26,163 nucleotides of DNA from JBCCEV01 sp039030125 (GCA_039030125.1 JBCCEV010000045.1:1-26163); one strand, 5' to 3'; positions 6,524 to 14,603 are shown, counted from the stretch's first letter. Numbers and translations are program-made. The notes: generated by a model from the sequence alone, not told the origin.

Positions 6524-9500
6524 TTAACCACCGTTGCCGAGTTCCAGAACCACGCGAAAACCGGTTGCTTCGTCGGGTGTCCCTGAGTGAGCCTTCTCAA
6601 GACCAATATCGCATTTGGAAAATGGATCGGTGTAGCTGCCCCCACGAACGACATATTCGCCGCCCTTGCTCACCCACTCCTGAACGTTGCCCACGTAGTT
6701 ATACAAGCCCCAACTGTTCGACTTGCCAGCATTGCGAGGCATCAAGGCTTGGCCCTTGATCACTTGCTCACCTTGTGTGACCCGACAATTGTAATCCTTG
6801 GTCGGCTGCGAGCCGCCGGAGTCAGCAGCGTATTGCCATTCCTCGGCCGTCGGTAGGCGAAATTTATAGCCGTATTCTGGATACACCGAGTTAACCCGAT
6901 CGGTAAGCCAAGCTGAGAATTTTTGTGCATCTGAGAGTGAAACATTGCTGACCGGTAGCTTGGGATCCTTATCGATCTCGCCGCATTCCTTGCTCAGTTT
7001 GCAGTACCGATTGTAGTCGCCCACCGTCGTTTCAAATTTCGAAATCGCAAATGGTTTGCTGAAACCTTCACCGGCCGGGACGACGACCATGAGTGGGGTT
7101 GGTTGCGCCCTGGCCACAAAGTAGTAGCAAACGCCTTTTTTGCGTTTGCCGTAGCTCGCAAGGCTGGCGTCGCACGGCGCGTTGGTTGGTGGCGGTGGCG
7201 GGAGTACTCCACCGTCGTCGCTCACCGTCGTTTCGACGTTGAGTTTCGCTTCGGTACGGGCTTGCGCGCGTTTAAAGACTTCGCTGTCCGTCCAAATCCC
7301 TCCAGCCTGCTGAATTGTCGTGAGGGCTTGTTCAAATTGGCCTTGTTTGTATTCGTTCTTCCATTGCTCGTAAAGCGCTTTGGTTTTCTTAACCTCGCCG
7401 CGGTAGATCGCGAGTTGCTTCACCACGCCGGAATGCTGGTCCAATCCGTCTCGTTTGGCTTGTCCCAAGAGATCTTTGGCCGCGCTTAGACGTCCTGCTT
7501 GGACAGCCGCTTCCAGATCGCTGCAGACCGGGATCTCGGAACAGGGTCGCGCATCGACAGTCGCCCGTCCGGCATAGGGTCCGAATTTGCGTCCGAAAAG
7601 TTCTTCGGCTTGATCGATCAGCGCGGTGATCTCCTGGCCCCCTTCGCTCAGCTCTTGGAATCTCTGATCGACCTTGTTCCCCCAATCCTGCATGCTGGTT
7701 TCTGGGAAAGCTGCCGGATCGAGGACCAAGGTGTCTTCCATGCGCTCAAGCACATCGGCGAGGTCGAACTGACCTGCTTTTGAGAATACGTCGCCAACGA
7801 TCACAACATTACCGCTCGTTCGATATTCGCGAACTGCGAGTTCGTATTCGCGCTTGCGGTCCAGGCGGACCGCAGCTTCGGCGAGTTTCAGAGCGTCAGC
7901 GAAGCGATTCTGGCCGGCCCGGGTCGTCGCTAATCGGTAGTAAGCGCCGGCAAGAAGCTTGGGCGCTTGGGTTTCAACGAATTGATCCGGGTTACCCGCC
8001 AACGCCTCTTTGAGTTGATCAAGCGTTTGCTGAGCCTTGGCCACATCGTTGGCTTTAACCTGGGTGTCGAATACTTGTTTCAGGCCATCGATGCGCGCGA
8101 GTCGTTCGAGTTCTGCCTGTTCAGCTTCGAAAGCGGCACTTGCTTCGGTTAACGCCGCACGCTCTGCTTCAAGGCCAGCCAAGGTCGGCGCGTAGCGCTC
8201 AGCCCCTTCGAGTAAGGTCGCACCTTCAGCAAAGCGCTGTTCTTCACGCATCATTTTCGCGCGATTCACATAAACCGCAGCGAGTTTTTCGCCGGTTTCA
8301 TCGAGCCAGGGATCGTTCGGTGCCCCGAACGCCTGAATATCCGCCATCGCCGATTGCACTTTCGAGCGCCAAGGGCGGTCGCCGATCGGGTCTTGCAGAA
8401 GGTCGGAAACCAAAGTCTTCGACTCGTCGACCAAACGTTTTTGTTCTTCAATTCGGAAAGTTTCGCGCTCTGCCGAAAGCGTCGGCAAACGCGCGGCCAG
8501 CGCGGCAACTTGTGGAAAGCTAACGACCGCGTTGTTCAGCAAATCCACCGCCGAGTCCCATTCGTCCTTGCCCGTCAGTGCATCGGTTCCTTTGCCCACA
8601 GCGTTGACTAAGTTCTCCGATAGACTCGTCAGGCGCGGATCGTTGGGACTCAAAAAACTCAACTCATCTAAGTTGGCGAACGCTTGCATATAGGTGGCGG
8701 GGTCATCACCAAGCTCCGCGATCAAGGGTTGCGTTTCATCAAACAGAGCGTCGAACGAGCTTTGTCGCTCTTCGTTAGTGCTGGCGAGGGCGGCGCCATC
8801 AAGGCCACCGTCCGCTATGGCGGTTTCGATATCGCGAGCGACCGCGCTGCTTACAGAAACGCTTCTCGCGTACTGTTTGGCGTTATCTAGAATTGCCGTT
8901 GCGTTCGTAAAGTCTCCCTCGGCGCGTGCCGCTCGTCCTTGCATTAAATAGGTTCGCGCGAGCTGATCACCAGCGGCGAGCGTGCGTTCACTCTTGCTCG
9001 ATAACTCATTCAATCGCGCAACGAGGCTCGCCGCATTCGGATCCGCGGGTGGTGCCAGATTGCCCGCTGCGATCGCGCTTGAGAGTTCTTGGGCGACCGC
9101 GCCGATGACGCCATTGAATTCGAGTCGATATTCGTTAGCGGGCGCTACGGCATCATGCATACCCAAGGCTCTCAAAACCAAGCCGTAATCACCGAGGACC
9201 AAGTCCGACTGGCTCCAATTGCGGCCAGCTTTCAAGCGTGCCAGGTCGGCGTTGACCAGCGGTTTAATCTTTTTCGACAGTTGTGGCAGCAGTTGGTTAC
9301 CGGGATCGAAGCGCGCCAGGTCGCCAATGGAATCTCGAACCGGCAGATAGTCGGCCAGTGATTTACCATCGGCCATCGCCTCTTGGATCGCCGCGACCGC
9401 AGTCAAGATGGTGTTGCTGATGATTGCGCGGTCTTGTTCCGATGCGGCCTTATCAAGCAGGTTGGTCAGGTTCGCGCTGCCGGGGATCAGTCCCAAGCCC

Positions 9501-11536
9501 ACGTCGCCGAGTTGATTGGCAAACGTCCAATCTTGCGATTGAATTGCGGTATTCATCGCCGCCGCGAACGCACCAGGTAGACGGCGGTCCTGGAGCATCG
9601 GATGGTTAGGATCAACTTGACTTACAACCGCCATCGCGTCGTGACTGTCGTCGGTGTCGTCGTTGTCAAGGAGGCGGCCTTCCTCGAGCGCTGAGTTGAA
9701 CTTATCGAATTGCTCGGCAAAAAGGCGGTTCTTGCTTTCGTCGATATAGTCTTTCAAGGCGACGAGCTTGCTGTCCCCGCTGAGCACTGAATAACTTTCG
9801 GCCTTCTCAAGCACCGCGTTCGCGCCGTCGAAGTCATAACGCTGCTGTTCGATGTCGATCTTGGCGCGGGCCAGGTTGTCGAAATAGGTAATGACCTGAG
9901 CTTTCCCAGGAGTGAGAATTTCCGTCGTTTCCGTAGCGCTAAAGTTTCCGGCATCAATTTCGGCGAGCACGGATTCGATATCGCTGGCGACGCCGCTTTC
10001 AACCATTTCGATGCGCGCGTTGACTTCTTGTTGCTCAATGTACTGGTACGCTGGAAAAGCGAACGCCAAAGTGAGCAATATGATGGCTGCCGGCACCATG
10101 ACGAAAGGGTTTTTCCAGGGCGAGACCGCCCCTTCAAACTCTTCGAGAAATTGCCCGGTGGTTTGGCTTCGGTCCTCACGCTCGAATGCCAGGCCGCGGG
10201 CCAGACCTTTCCACTGTTTGCGCGTTAAGCTCTTAATCGGCTCGGGTTGCAGGCCGCTGTCCCGCGCTTTGTTGGCGGGGATCTTATTGAACGGATGTTT
10301 GCCGGTTAACAGCTCATACGCACAGCACGCCAGGGCATAAATATCGTCGCGGGTATCGGGTTCTTCACCTTCGAGCATTTCAAGACTGGCGTAGGCTGGG
10401 GTTAGGGCACCGAGTTTGCCCGGATCAAAAATCGTGGTTTCGCCTTCCGCTTGGCCCTGCGGCTTAACGGCGCGCGCGATGCCAAAGTCGAGCACTTTCA
10501 TGCTGAGCTCATCGATCGTGTCCATGTTGATCGAATCTTCTTTTTTGTCCTTCTTGAGAACAAAACAGTTACCGGGTTTGAAATCCGAATGCACGATGTT
10601 GCGATCGTGGGCGTAGATCAGCGCGTCGCCCAAACCTTTGACCATCGGAAAGGCCAACTCGAACGACAAGCCGCCTTCGGGCCGCACTCGGCGTTTGATG
10701 AAGTCGTTAAGCGGCTCGCCATCCATCATTTCCATGACCAGGAAAGCGATGCCGTCAACGGTTTGGTCGAAGTCGTAAACGGTCGCGATGTTGGGATGCG
10801 CAAGTTTTTGCTGGCGACTCGCCTCGCGTTGCAGCGCGATGAATGAATCCGGATGCGCTTTGAAATCTTCGTTGAGAACTTTAAGCGCGACCTCCGGCTT
10901 TTTGTCTTGGGCTTGAACCTTGATGAGGTCTTTGCCGAGCCACACCGAGCCCATGCCGCCAACGCCAAGGACTTTCTCTAAGTAGAAACGATCGCGAAGC
11001 GTTTCGCCTTCGGCGATTTTGGTTGCACCGCTACCATCGCCCGGACCTGCGAAACCCGTCGCCGTCTGGCCGGTTTGGGTGCCAGAATCCGGAAAGCTCG
11101 CGGGCTCGGAGGTCAGATCAAAATCGACGCCGGTGGTGCCGCCGGTTGGCGTTGTGCCGCCCGCCGTCTCGTCGCTGATAATCGTTCGTTCCTCTGACTC
11201 GGGCGCGGAGGTTTCGGTCACAATGGTCGGCGCTTCCTCGTCGTCACCGGCTAAGACGGTTTTTACATCTTCAGCGCCGTCATCAGCGAAGATGGTCTTG
11301 ACGTCCTCATCAGCGGTCGGGGCAGTTGCGGTCATGTGGTCCATGACCGTGGTGCGCAATTGTTCGTAATGCTCTTGCGCCAACAAATCTTGGGCGACCG
11401 CGCGCTTGAGTTGGTCTATGACTTCTACTGCCATGTGCGGTTTTTTCGACAGCAATTTGTCGAGATTCTTAGCGATGCTCTCGACGCCGATTTCGCCTCG
11501 TTTCAGTGCACTTAGCGCAGTCTTAAAATCAGCCAC
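6524..11536 (-). CDS. Giant transmembrane Ser/Thr protein kinase with periplasmic helical repeats and C-terminal FGE-sulfatase domain
   Basis: 1670 residues from the GTG at 11536, chosen because GGGAG lies 8 nt upstream; a TTG at 11551 lacks a site. Order: helical N-domain (1-67); acidic Thr-rich linker (about 76-175); Hanks-type kinase with Gly-loop GVGGMGSVW (191-199), VALK Lys219, catalytic loop HSDFKPGN (316-323), DFG (350-352) and RDDIYALACC; one membrane helix (about 478-498); a roughly 950-residue Ala/Leu/Glu-rich helical region, probably TPR-like; and an FGE-type domain (about 1475-1670) with FRLPTAEEWQYAA, GNVQEW, VVRGGSY and TGFRVV. The loop is HSD, not HRD, so it is a non-RD kinase, but catalytic Asp, Lys and Asn are kept. 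The last domain has a single Cys after RGGS, so FGE catalysis is doubtful. PP2C and FHA genes lie upstream on the same strand. Phosphorylation is presumably cytoplasmic and sensing periplasmic. Confidence 0.9.
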   Translation of the reverse strand: MADFKTALSALKRGEIGVESIAKNLDKLLSKKPHMAVEVIDQLKRAVAQDLLAQEHYEQLRTTVMDHMTATAPTADEDVKTIFADDGAEDVKTVLAGDDEEAPTIVTETSAPESEERTIISDETAGGTTPTGGTTGVDFDLTSEPASFPDSGTQTGQTATGFAGPGDGSGATKIAEGETLRDRFYLEKVLGVGGMGSVWLGKDLIKVQAQDKKPEVALKVLNEDFKAHPDSFIALQREASRQQKLAHPNIATVYDFDQTVDGIAFLVMEMMDGEPLNDFIKRRVRPEGGLSFELAFPMVKGLGDALIYAHDRNIVHSDFKPGNCFVLKKDKKEDSINMDTIDELSMKVLDFGIARAVKPQGQAEGETTIFDPGKLGALTPAYASLEMLEGEEPDTRDDIYALACCAYELLTGKHPFNKIPANKARDSGLQPEPIKSLTRKQWKGLARGLAFEREDRSQTTGQFLEEFEGAVSPWKNPFVMVPAAIILLTLAFAFPAYQYIEQQEVNARIEMVESGVASDIESVLAEIDAGNFSATETTEILTPGKAQVITYFDNLARAKIDIEQQRYDFDGANAVLEKAESYSVLSGDSKLVALKDYIDESKNRLFAEQFDKFNSALEEGRLLDNDDTDDSHDAMAVVSQVDPNHPMLQDRRLPGAFAAAMNTAIQSQDWTFANQLGDVGLGLIPGSANLTNLLDKAASEQDRAIISNTILTAVAAIQEAMADGKSLADYLPVRDSIGDLARFDPGNQLLPQLSKKIKPLVNADLARLKAGRNWSQSDLVLGDYGLVLRALGMHDAVAPANEYRLEFNGVIGAVAQELSSAIAAGNLAPPADPNAASLVARLNELSSKSERTLAAGDQLARTYLMQGRAARAEGDFTNATAILDNAKQYARSVSVSSAVARDIETAIADGGLDGAALASTNEERQSSFDALFDETQPLIAELGDDPATYMQAFANLDELSFLSPNDPRLTSLSENLVNAVGKGTDALTGKDEWDSAVDLLNNAVVSFPQVAALAARLPTLSAERETFRIEEQKRLVDESKTLVSDLLQDPIGDRPWRSKVQSAMADIQAFGAPNDPWLDETGEKLAAVYVNRAKMMREEQRFAEGATLLEGAERYAPTLAGLEAERAALTEASAAFEAEQAELERLARIDGLKQVFDTQVKANDVAKAQQTLDQLKEALAGNPDQFVETQAPKLLAGAYYRLATTRAGQNRFADALKLAEAAVRLDRKREYELAVREYRTSGNVVIVGDVFSKAGQFDLADVLERMEDTLVLDPAAFPETSMQDWGNKVDQRFQELSEGGQEITALIDQAEELFGRKFGPYAGRATVDARPCSEIPVCSDLEAAVQAGRLSAAKDLLGQAKRDGLDQHSGVVKQLAIYRGEVKKTKALYEQWKNEYKQGQFEQALTTIQQAGGIWTDSEVFKRAQARTEAKLNVETTVSDDGGVLPPPPPTNAPCDASLASYGKRKKGVCYYFVARAQPTPLMVVVPAGEGFSKPFAISKFETTVGDYNRYCKLSKECGEIDKDPKLPVSNVSLSDAQKFSAWLTDRVNSVYPEYGYKFRLPTAEEWQYAADSGGSQPTKDYNCRVTQGEQVIKGQALMPRNAGKSNSWGLYNYVGNVQEWVSKGGEYVVRGGSYTDPFSKCDIGLEKAHSGTPDEATGFRVVLELGNGG
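11174..11311 (-). repeat. Repeated acidic Thr motif in the kinase linker (possible FHA docking sites)
   Basis: Within the kinase linker, DVKTIFADD is followed 12 residues later by DVKTVLAGDDEE, then EAPTIVTE and ERTIISDE. Each has a Thr followed by two hydrophobic residues in an acidic context, close in style to phospho-Thr ligands of FHA domains. Autophosphorylation and binding by the neighbouring FHA protein are inferred, not seen. Confidence 0.45.
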
Positions 11537-11544
11537 GGATAATT

Positions 11545-11549
11545 CTCCC
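11545..11549 (-). promoter_or_regulatory. Ribosome binding site deciding the kinase start
   Basis: On the minus strand GGGAG is followed by 8 nt and then GTG (11534-11536). The longer reading from the TTG at 11551 would begin inside or before this site and has no upstream site of its own. Confidence 0.55.
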
Positions 11550-11595
11550 AATTGGCTTAATCGCGCATTGCAGCGCTCGCGTCACGTTTGTGTCC

Positions 11596-12327
11596 TTATT
11601 CGAAACCATCATCGCTAACCTCGACCACGCAGACCGTAACGTTATCCGTCGCGCCCCGACTCAAGGTCGTTTCGATCAGTTTATCGGTAATGGATTGCGG
11701 ATCGGCACCCTTCATGATTTCTTCAATCTCCGGATCTTGAACATGCTTGTCGAGGCCATCGGAGCACAATAAAAATCGGTCGCCGTCCTCAAGTTCAAAA
11801 ATATCCATTTCGATAAGCAGGTTATCGGTGACGCCGACCGCACGGGTAACCATGTTGCCGGATGGATGACCGACTGCTTCCTCGCGCGTCACCAATCCCT
11901 TTTCGATGTAAAGCTCTATTTGCGTGTGATCAGTGGTTAGCTGTGTCAGTTCGCTATCACGCAAGCGGTAGAGCCGACTATCGCCCGCCCATAGCGTAAT
12001 GGCGTGTTCCCCGTGCGTGATCAGTGCTACCAGGGTGCTACCACTAGTTTGATTATGCGAGTTCGCAACCTCAAACAAACGATTGTTAACTTGAAGAACG
12101 CGCTCTTCGACTTCATCGACAAATGTCGCGAGTTGTTCTTGCGGTTCAACTTTCGATAATGTGTTGACGATCAGTTGACTCGCGAGATCACCCGCTGAAT
12201 GGCCCCCCATGCCGTCTGCCACGGCCCATAAGCCGATGTCGCCATGGTCGAGCATCGAATCCTCGTTGAGTTTGCGGACTTTACCGACATCTGTTCGCGC
12301 CGAGGACGTCCAACTGAAACTCGTCAC
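11596..12327 (-). CDS. PP2C-family Ser/Thr protein phosphatase (PppA/Stp type)
   Basis: 243-residue cytosolic metal-dependent phosphatase of the compact bacterial PP2C type. Motifs: ARTDVGKVRKLNEDS (acidic residues 22-23), VADGMGGHSAGD with metal-binding Asp38-Gly39, WAGDSRLYRLR (113-123), LLCSDGL with Asp190, and GATDNVTVCVV with Asp228. All expected metal ligands are present, so it should be active. It starts with GTG, with GAGGGG about 9 nt upstream. It lies 44-59 bp upstream of the kinase gene (depending on start) and 74 bp downstream of the FHA-cyclase gene, all on one strand, so it is the likely partner reversing kinase phosphorylation. There is no signal peptide or membrane helix. Confidence 0.94.
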   Translation of the reverse strand: MTSFSWTSSARTDVGKVRKLNEDSMLDHGDIGLWAVADGMGGHSAGDLASQLIVNTLSKVEPQEQLATFVDEVEERVLQVNNRLFEVANSHNQTSGSTLVALITHGEHAITLWAGDSRLYRLRDSELTQLTTDHTQIELYIEKGLVTREEAVGHPSGNMVTRAVGVTDNLLIEMDIFELEDGDRFLLCSDGLDKHVQDPEIEEIMKGADPQSITDKLIETTLSRGATDNVTVCVVEVSDDGFE

Positions 12328-12401
12328 GATGGAAACCCCTCAACGCCTATAACAAATGTGGACGCTTTGAGTTTTCACGATCTGAGTTCGCACCGGCGTG
12401 A

Positions 12402-13304
12402 TTAAGTCGTGCAACTGAAGCGCACGATTTCTTGTGGATCCTCGTCGAAAGCGCGGCCGAGGCTGATTTCTCCCGCGCCGTTAAGCTGCATTTCTTCGCG
12501 ACGCAAAAAGGCGTCGCCATCGGACAGTCGCACGTAGGTTCCATTGGTGCTTTGATCGATGATGAAAAACTTGCCGCGACGATACTCAATCCTGACGTGC
12601 TGGCGTGACGCTAATGACTCCGCCACGCTGATGTCAGCGGTTTTGCTGCGCCCCATCACAACCTGGGTGCGCTCATCGTTCATCGTGTGTTCTTGAGTGT
12701 GATAGGTGAGGTTCAGCTCTGCGCGAATAACCGGTTCGGCGGGTATGACGCCAGTGGACATGCGGGTGACATCCTCCTGCTGCCAAAGCACCTCGAAGAT
12801 GTCCATGGTTTCCTTCTTACCCTTAACCGGCGCGCGGTCAATGAATCGCGTGCTTGCTTTGAGGATTGGTGAAAGCTCTTCAACTGTTGTTTGCGTGGTG
12901 ATGATCTGGGTGCCCTTGGCCATGGCCGCCATGCGCGCGGCCACGTTCACCGCGTCGCCAAACACATCGCCAGCTTCCAGGATTGCAGGCCCGTAGTGGA
13001 GGCCCACCCGAATGGTTAGGGAGATCGGTCCCGCGGCAGTTTGCTCAGTCGCATCATCTTCGAGCATCTCGTGCATTTCGCATGCCGCGTTGACCGCGTC
13101 TTCCGCGCTAGGGAAGGTGCACATGATCTCGTCGCCGATGGTTTTGATCACCGTTCCGCTGTGGCGATCGGTGACCTCGGTTAGGGTGGTAAGACAGCCG
13201 GCGACCTTGGCGCGGGCGGGCGCGTCGCCCAGCAATTCGTACAGACGGGTGCTGCCGCTGATATCAGCAAAAAGAATCGCGAGATTGGCAGTCTTGGGAG
13301 CCAT
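12402..13304 (-). CDS. Class III adenylate cyclase fused to an FHA domain
   Basis: 300-residue soluble protein. Residues 6-175 are a class III nucleotide cyclase: metal Asp14 in FADISGST and Asp58 in KTIGDE; base-recognising Lys54 and Asp113 suggest ATP over GTP; Asn120 and Arg124 in DAVNVAARM are the transition-state residues. All catalytic positions look intact, so cAMP production is predicted. Residues about 212-285 are a forkhead-associated domain: MGRS (217-220), SRQHVRIE (233-240) and TNGTYV (253-258), the conserved phospho-Thr-binding Arg, Ser and Asn. The short linker holds NDERTQVV just before the FHA. It is first in a directon with PP2C and kinase genes, implying FHA recruitment to the phosphorylated kinase. 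It starts at ATG 13304 without a clear ribosome site. Confidence 0.93.
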   Translation of the reverse strand: MAPKTANLAILFADISGSTRLYELLGDAPARAKVAGCLTTLTEVTDRHSGTVIKTIGDEIMCTFPSAEDAVNAACEMHEMLEDDATEQTAAGPISLTIRVGLHYGPAILEAGDVFGDAVNVAARMAAMAKGTQIITTQTTVEELSPILKASTRFIDRAPVKGKKETMDIFEVLWQQEDVTRMSTGVIPAEPVIRAELNLTYHTQEHTMNDERTQVVMGRSKTADISVAESLASRQHVRIEYRRGKFFIIDQSTNGTYVRLSDGDAFLRREEMQLNGAGEISLGRAFDEDPQEIVRFSCTT

Positions 13305-13410
13305 AAGTCAGCAGCTGCTAACAGTCATGAAGGCGGTTTATGAAGATGCGCCACGGCAGTACGGCCGGGTCGGTAAAAGACATCGCGGATAAACCTGTAA
13401 AACCAGCCCA

Positions 13411-13439
13411 AGTTTATGTAACAACCCACTGTTCATCAA
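13411..13439 (-). promoter_or_regulatory. Weak sigma70-like promoter candidate for the signalling cluster
   Basis: On the minus strand TTGATG (13439-13434) is separated by exactly 17 bp from TAAACT (13416-13411). Each hexamer matches 4 of 6 consensus bases. It would place transcription start about 100 nt upstream of the cyclase-FHA ATG. Such matches occur by chance in AT-rich DNA. Confidence 0.28.
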
Positions 13440-13591
13440 TAGGAATATAATAATTTCGGCGCCCGGAACATGGGGCAGATACCCCGCCATCCAAGGGCGC
13501 GGTCGGTGCGCCTTAGCATTTGTGCTTATCCGGCGGGCGCCCGGTAAGTGTCGTGATGTCATTGAGATGAGCCACGATGTCAGTATCAGAC

Positions 13592-13596
13592 AGGAG
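13592..13596 (+). promoter_or_regulatory. Ribosome binding site supporting a TTG start for the isomerase gene
   Basis: AGGAG ends 8 nt before the TTG at 13605. There is no in-frame ATG or GTG between the upstream stop (13563-13565) and this point, so the TTG start is the best choice. Confidence 0.65.
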
Positions 13597-13604
13597 TTAC
13601 GGTT

Positions 13605-14603
13605 TTGAGAATCTTATCAATCCTCGGGGCGATGTTGTTGGGGGCGTTGTTAATCTTTGTAGGCGCGTCCGGTGCGCGCTGGCTTGGCAATAGCGACGAG
13701 CGAGGCGAGCAGGCGGCGGTGGTGGAGCCACCGCAATCCGTTACTTTCGACGCCAACATTGATGCGGAAGCGCTTAAACAGCTCTTGCTTGTGGTCGATT
13801 TGCCGCGACGTCAGCAGATCCTAAACTCGCCCGAGTTATTTGCCCAGTTCGTTGCCCAAGAAAAAGCTAATCAGTCAGTAATTTCAGCGGCTTACGCTAA
13901 CAACGCTCACGAAAATGAGGCCTTGAAAGTGCTCATGGACCGGGCCGCGCAGCGGATCCTCGCGCAGGTGTATCTCAACCGCGTTGTGCAGTCGAATTTC
14001 GACCCCAATTTCCCGTCAGACGAGCAGGTTCGTGCCGCGTACGAGGGCAACAAAGATTCGTTCAGAACGCCAGATCGGGTTCATTTGTCTCAAATCTTCT
14101 TGTTTTTGGACGAAAATGCGCAAGACGACAAATTTAAGGCGACCTGGAAGCTTGCCGACCAGTTGAGCGCTGATTTGAAGGCCGGCAAGACCAATTTCGC
14201 CGCTGCCGCGAAAAAACACTCCGAGCACGAAGCCAGCCGGCGGAGCGACGGCTATATGGGGCTGATCGCCCTCGACCAATTGCTGCCGGCGATCGCCGAG
14301 GCGGTGAGAAAAGGCAAGGAAAATACGATTGCTGGACCAATCGCCAGCGACACCGGCTTGCATATCATCAAAATTGGCGCCTTGGTGGGAGGGCAAACAC
14401 TTGAATTAGATAATATTTATCAAGAAGTTAGAGCAAAGTTGCAACAAGAGGTGGGGAATCAAATCCGCCAGGCCGCAATTGAAAAAATCCAGGACGAATA
14501 TCCAGTGAGCGGGCCTACCGAAGAGGTCGAGACCCTGCGCGAAAATTTGCTGCTCGACCAAGGTGTCACCGGCCAGGCGCCGACCCAGGCTGCAAGCGAG
14601 TAA
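13605..14603 (+). CDS. Membrane-anchored parvulin-type peptidyl-prolyl cis-trans isomerase
   Basis: 332 residues. An N-terminal hydrophobic helix (about 3-20) acts as signal anchor or uncleaved signal; a helical chaperone-like region (about 45-155) follows, then a rotamase/PpiC domain (158-260) with VHLSQIFLFL, GKTNFAAAAKKHSEHEASRRSDGYMGLI and AGPIASDTGLHIIKIG, and a C-terminal helical tail rich in Gln/Glu. It would act in the periplasm on unfolded secreted proteins. It lies directly upstream of tpsB and tpsA on the same strand. Bordetella Par27, a periplasmic parvulin, is known to bind the TpsA protein FHA, so a dedicated chaperone role for the giant exoprotein is a reasonable inference. The start is TTG with a good AGGAG. 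Confidence 0.88.
   Translation: MRILSILGAMLLGALLIFVGASGARWLGNSDERGEQAAVVEPPQSVTFDANIDAEALKQLLLVVDLPRRQQILNSPELFAQFVAQEKANQSVISAAYANNAHENEALKVLMDRAAQRILAQVYLNRVVQSNFDPNFPSDEQVRAAYEGNKDSFRTPDRVHLSQIFLFLDENAQDDKFKATWKLADQLSADLKAGKTNFAAAAKKHSEHEASRRSDGYMGLIALDQLLPAIAEAVRKGKENTIAGPIASDTGLHIIKIGALVGGQTLELDNIYQEVRAKLQQEVGNQIRQAAIEKIQDEYPVSGPTEEVETLRENLLLDQGVTGQAPTQAASE

Larger units (their letters stand above)
13305..13604. other. 300-bp divergent intergenic region between signalling cluster and secretion locus
   Basis: It separates the minus-strand cyclase-FHA gene from the plus-strand isomerase gene, so promoters for both directions are expected here. The central part (about 13380-13460) is AT-rich relative to its surroundings. 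It contains a perfect TATAAT on the plus strand at 13446-13451 with no good -35 at 16-18 bp, and a weak minus-strand promoter candidate (listed separately). AGCAGCTGCT, a 10-bp palindrome, lies just before the cyclase start. No gene or RNA is recognised. Confidence 0.5.

Noticed and set aside
4716..7200. Diversity-generating retroelement target (FGE/lectin-fold C-termini ending in GFR[IV]V)
   Set aside because: The fold is the kind used by such targets, but no reverse transcriptase, template repeat or near-identical variable region is found in the window.
6524..13304. Type VI secretion PpkA/PppA/Fha post-translational module
   Set aside because: The domain set is reminiscent, but no T6SS structural gene (tss, hcp, vgrG) is present, and the kinase ends in an FGE domain instead of the usual VWA-type region.
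13446..13451. Perfect TATAAT as plus-strand promoter of the isomerase gene
   Set aside because: No acceptable -35 hexamer at 16-18 bp and no extended -10 TG; kept only as a remark on the intergenic region.
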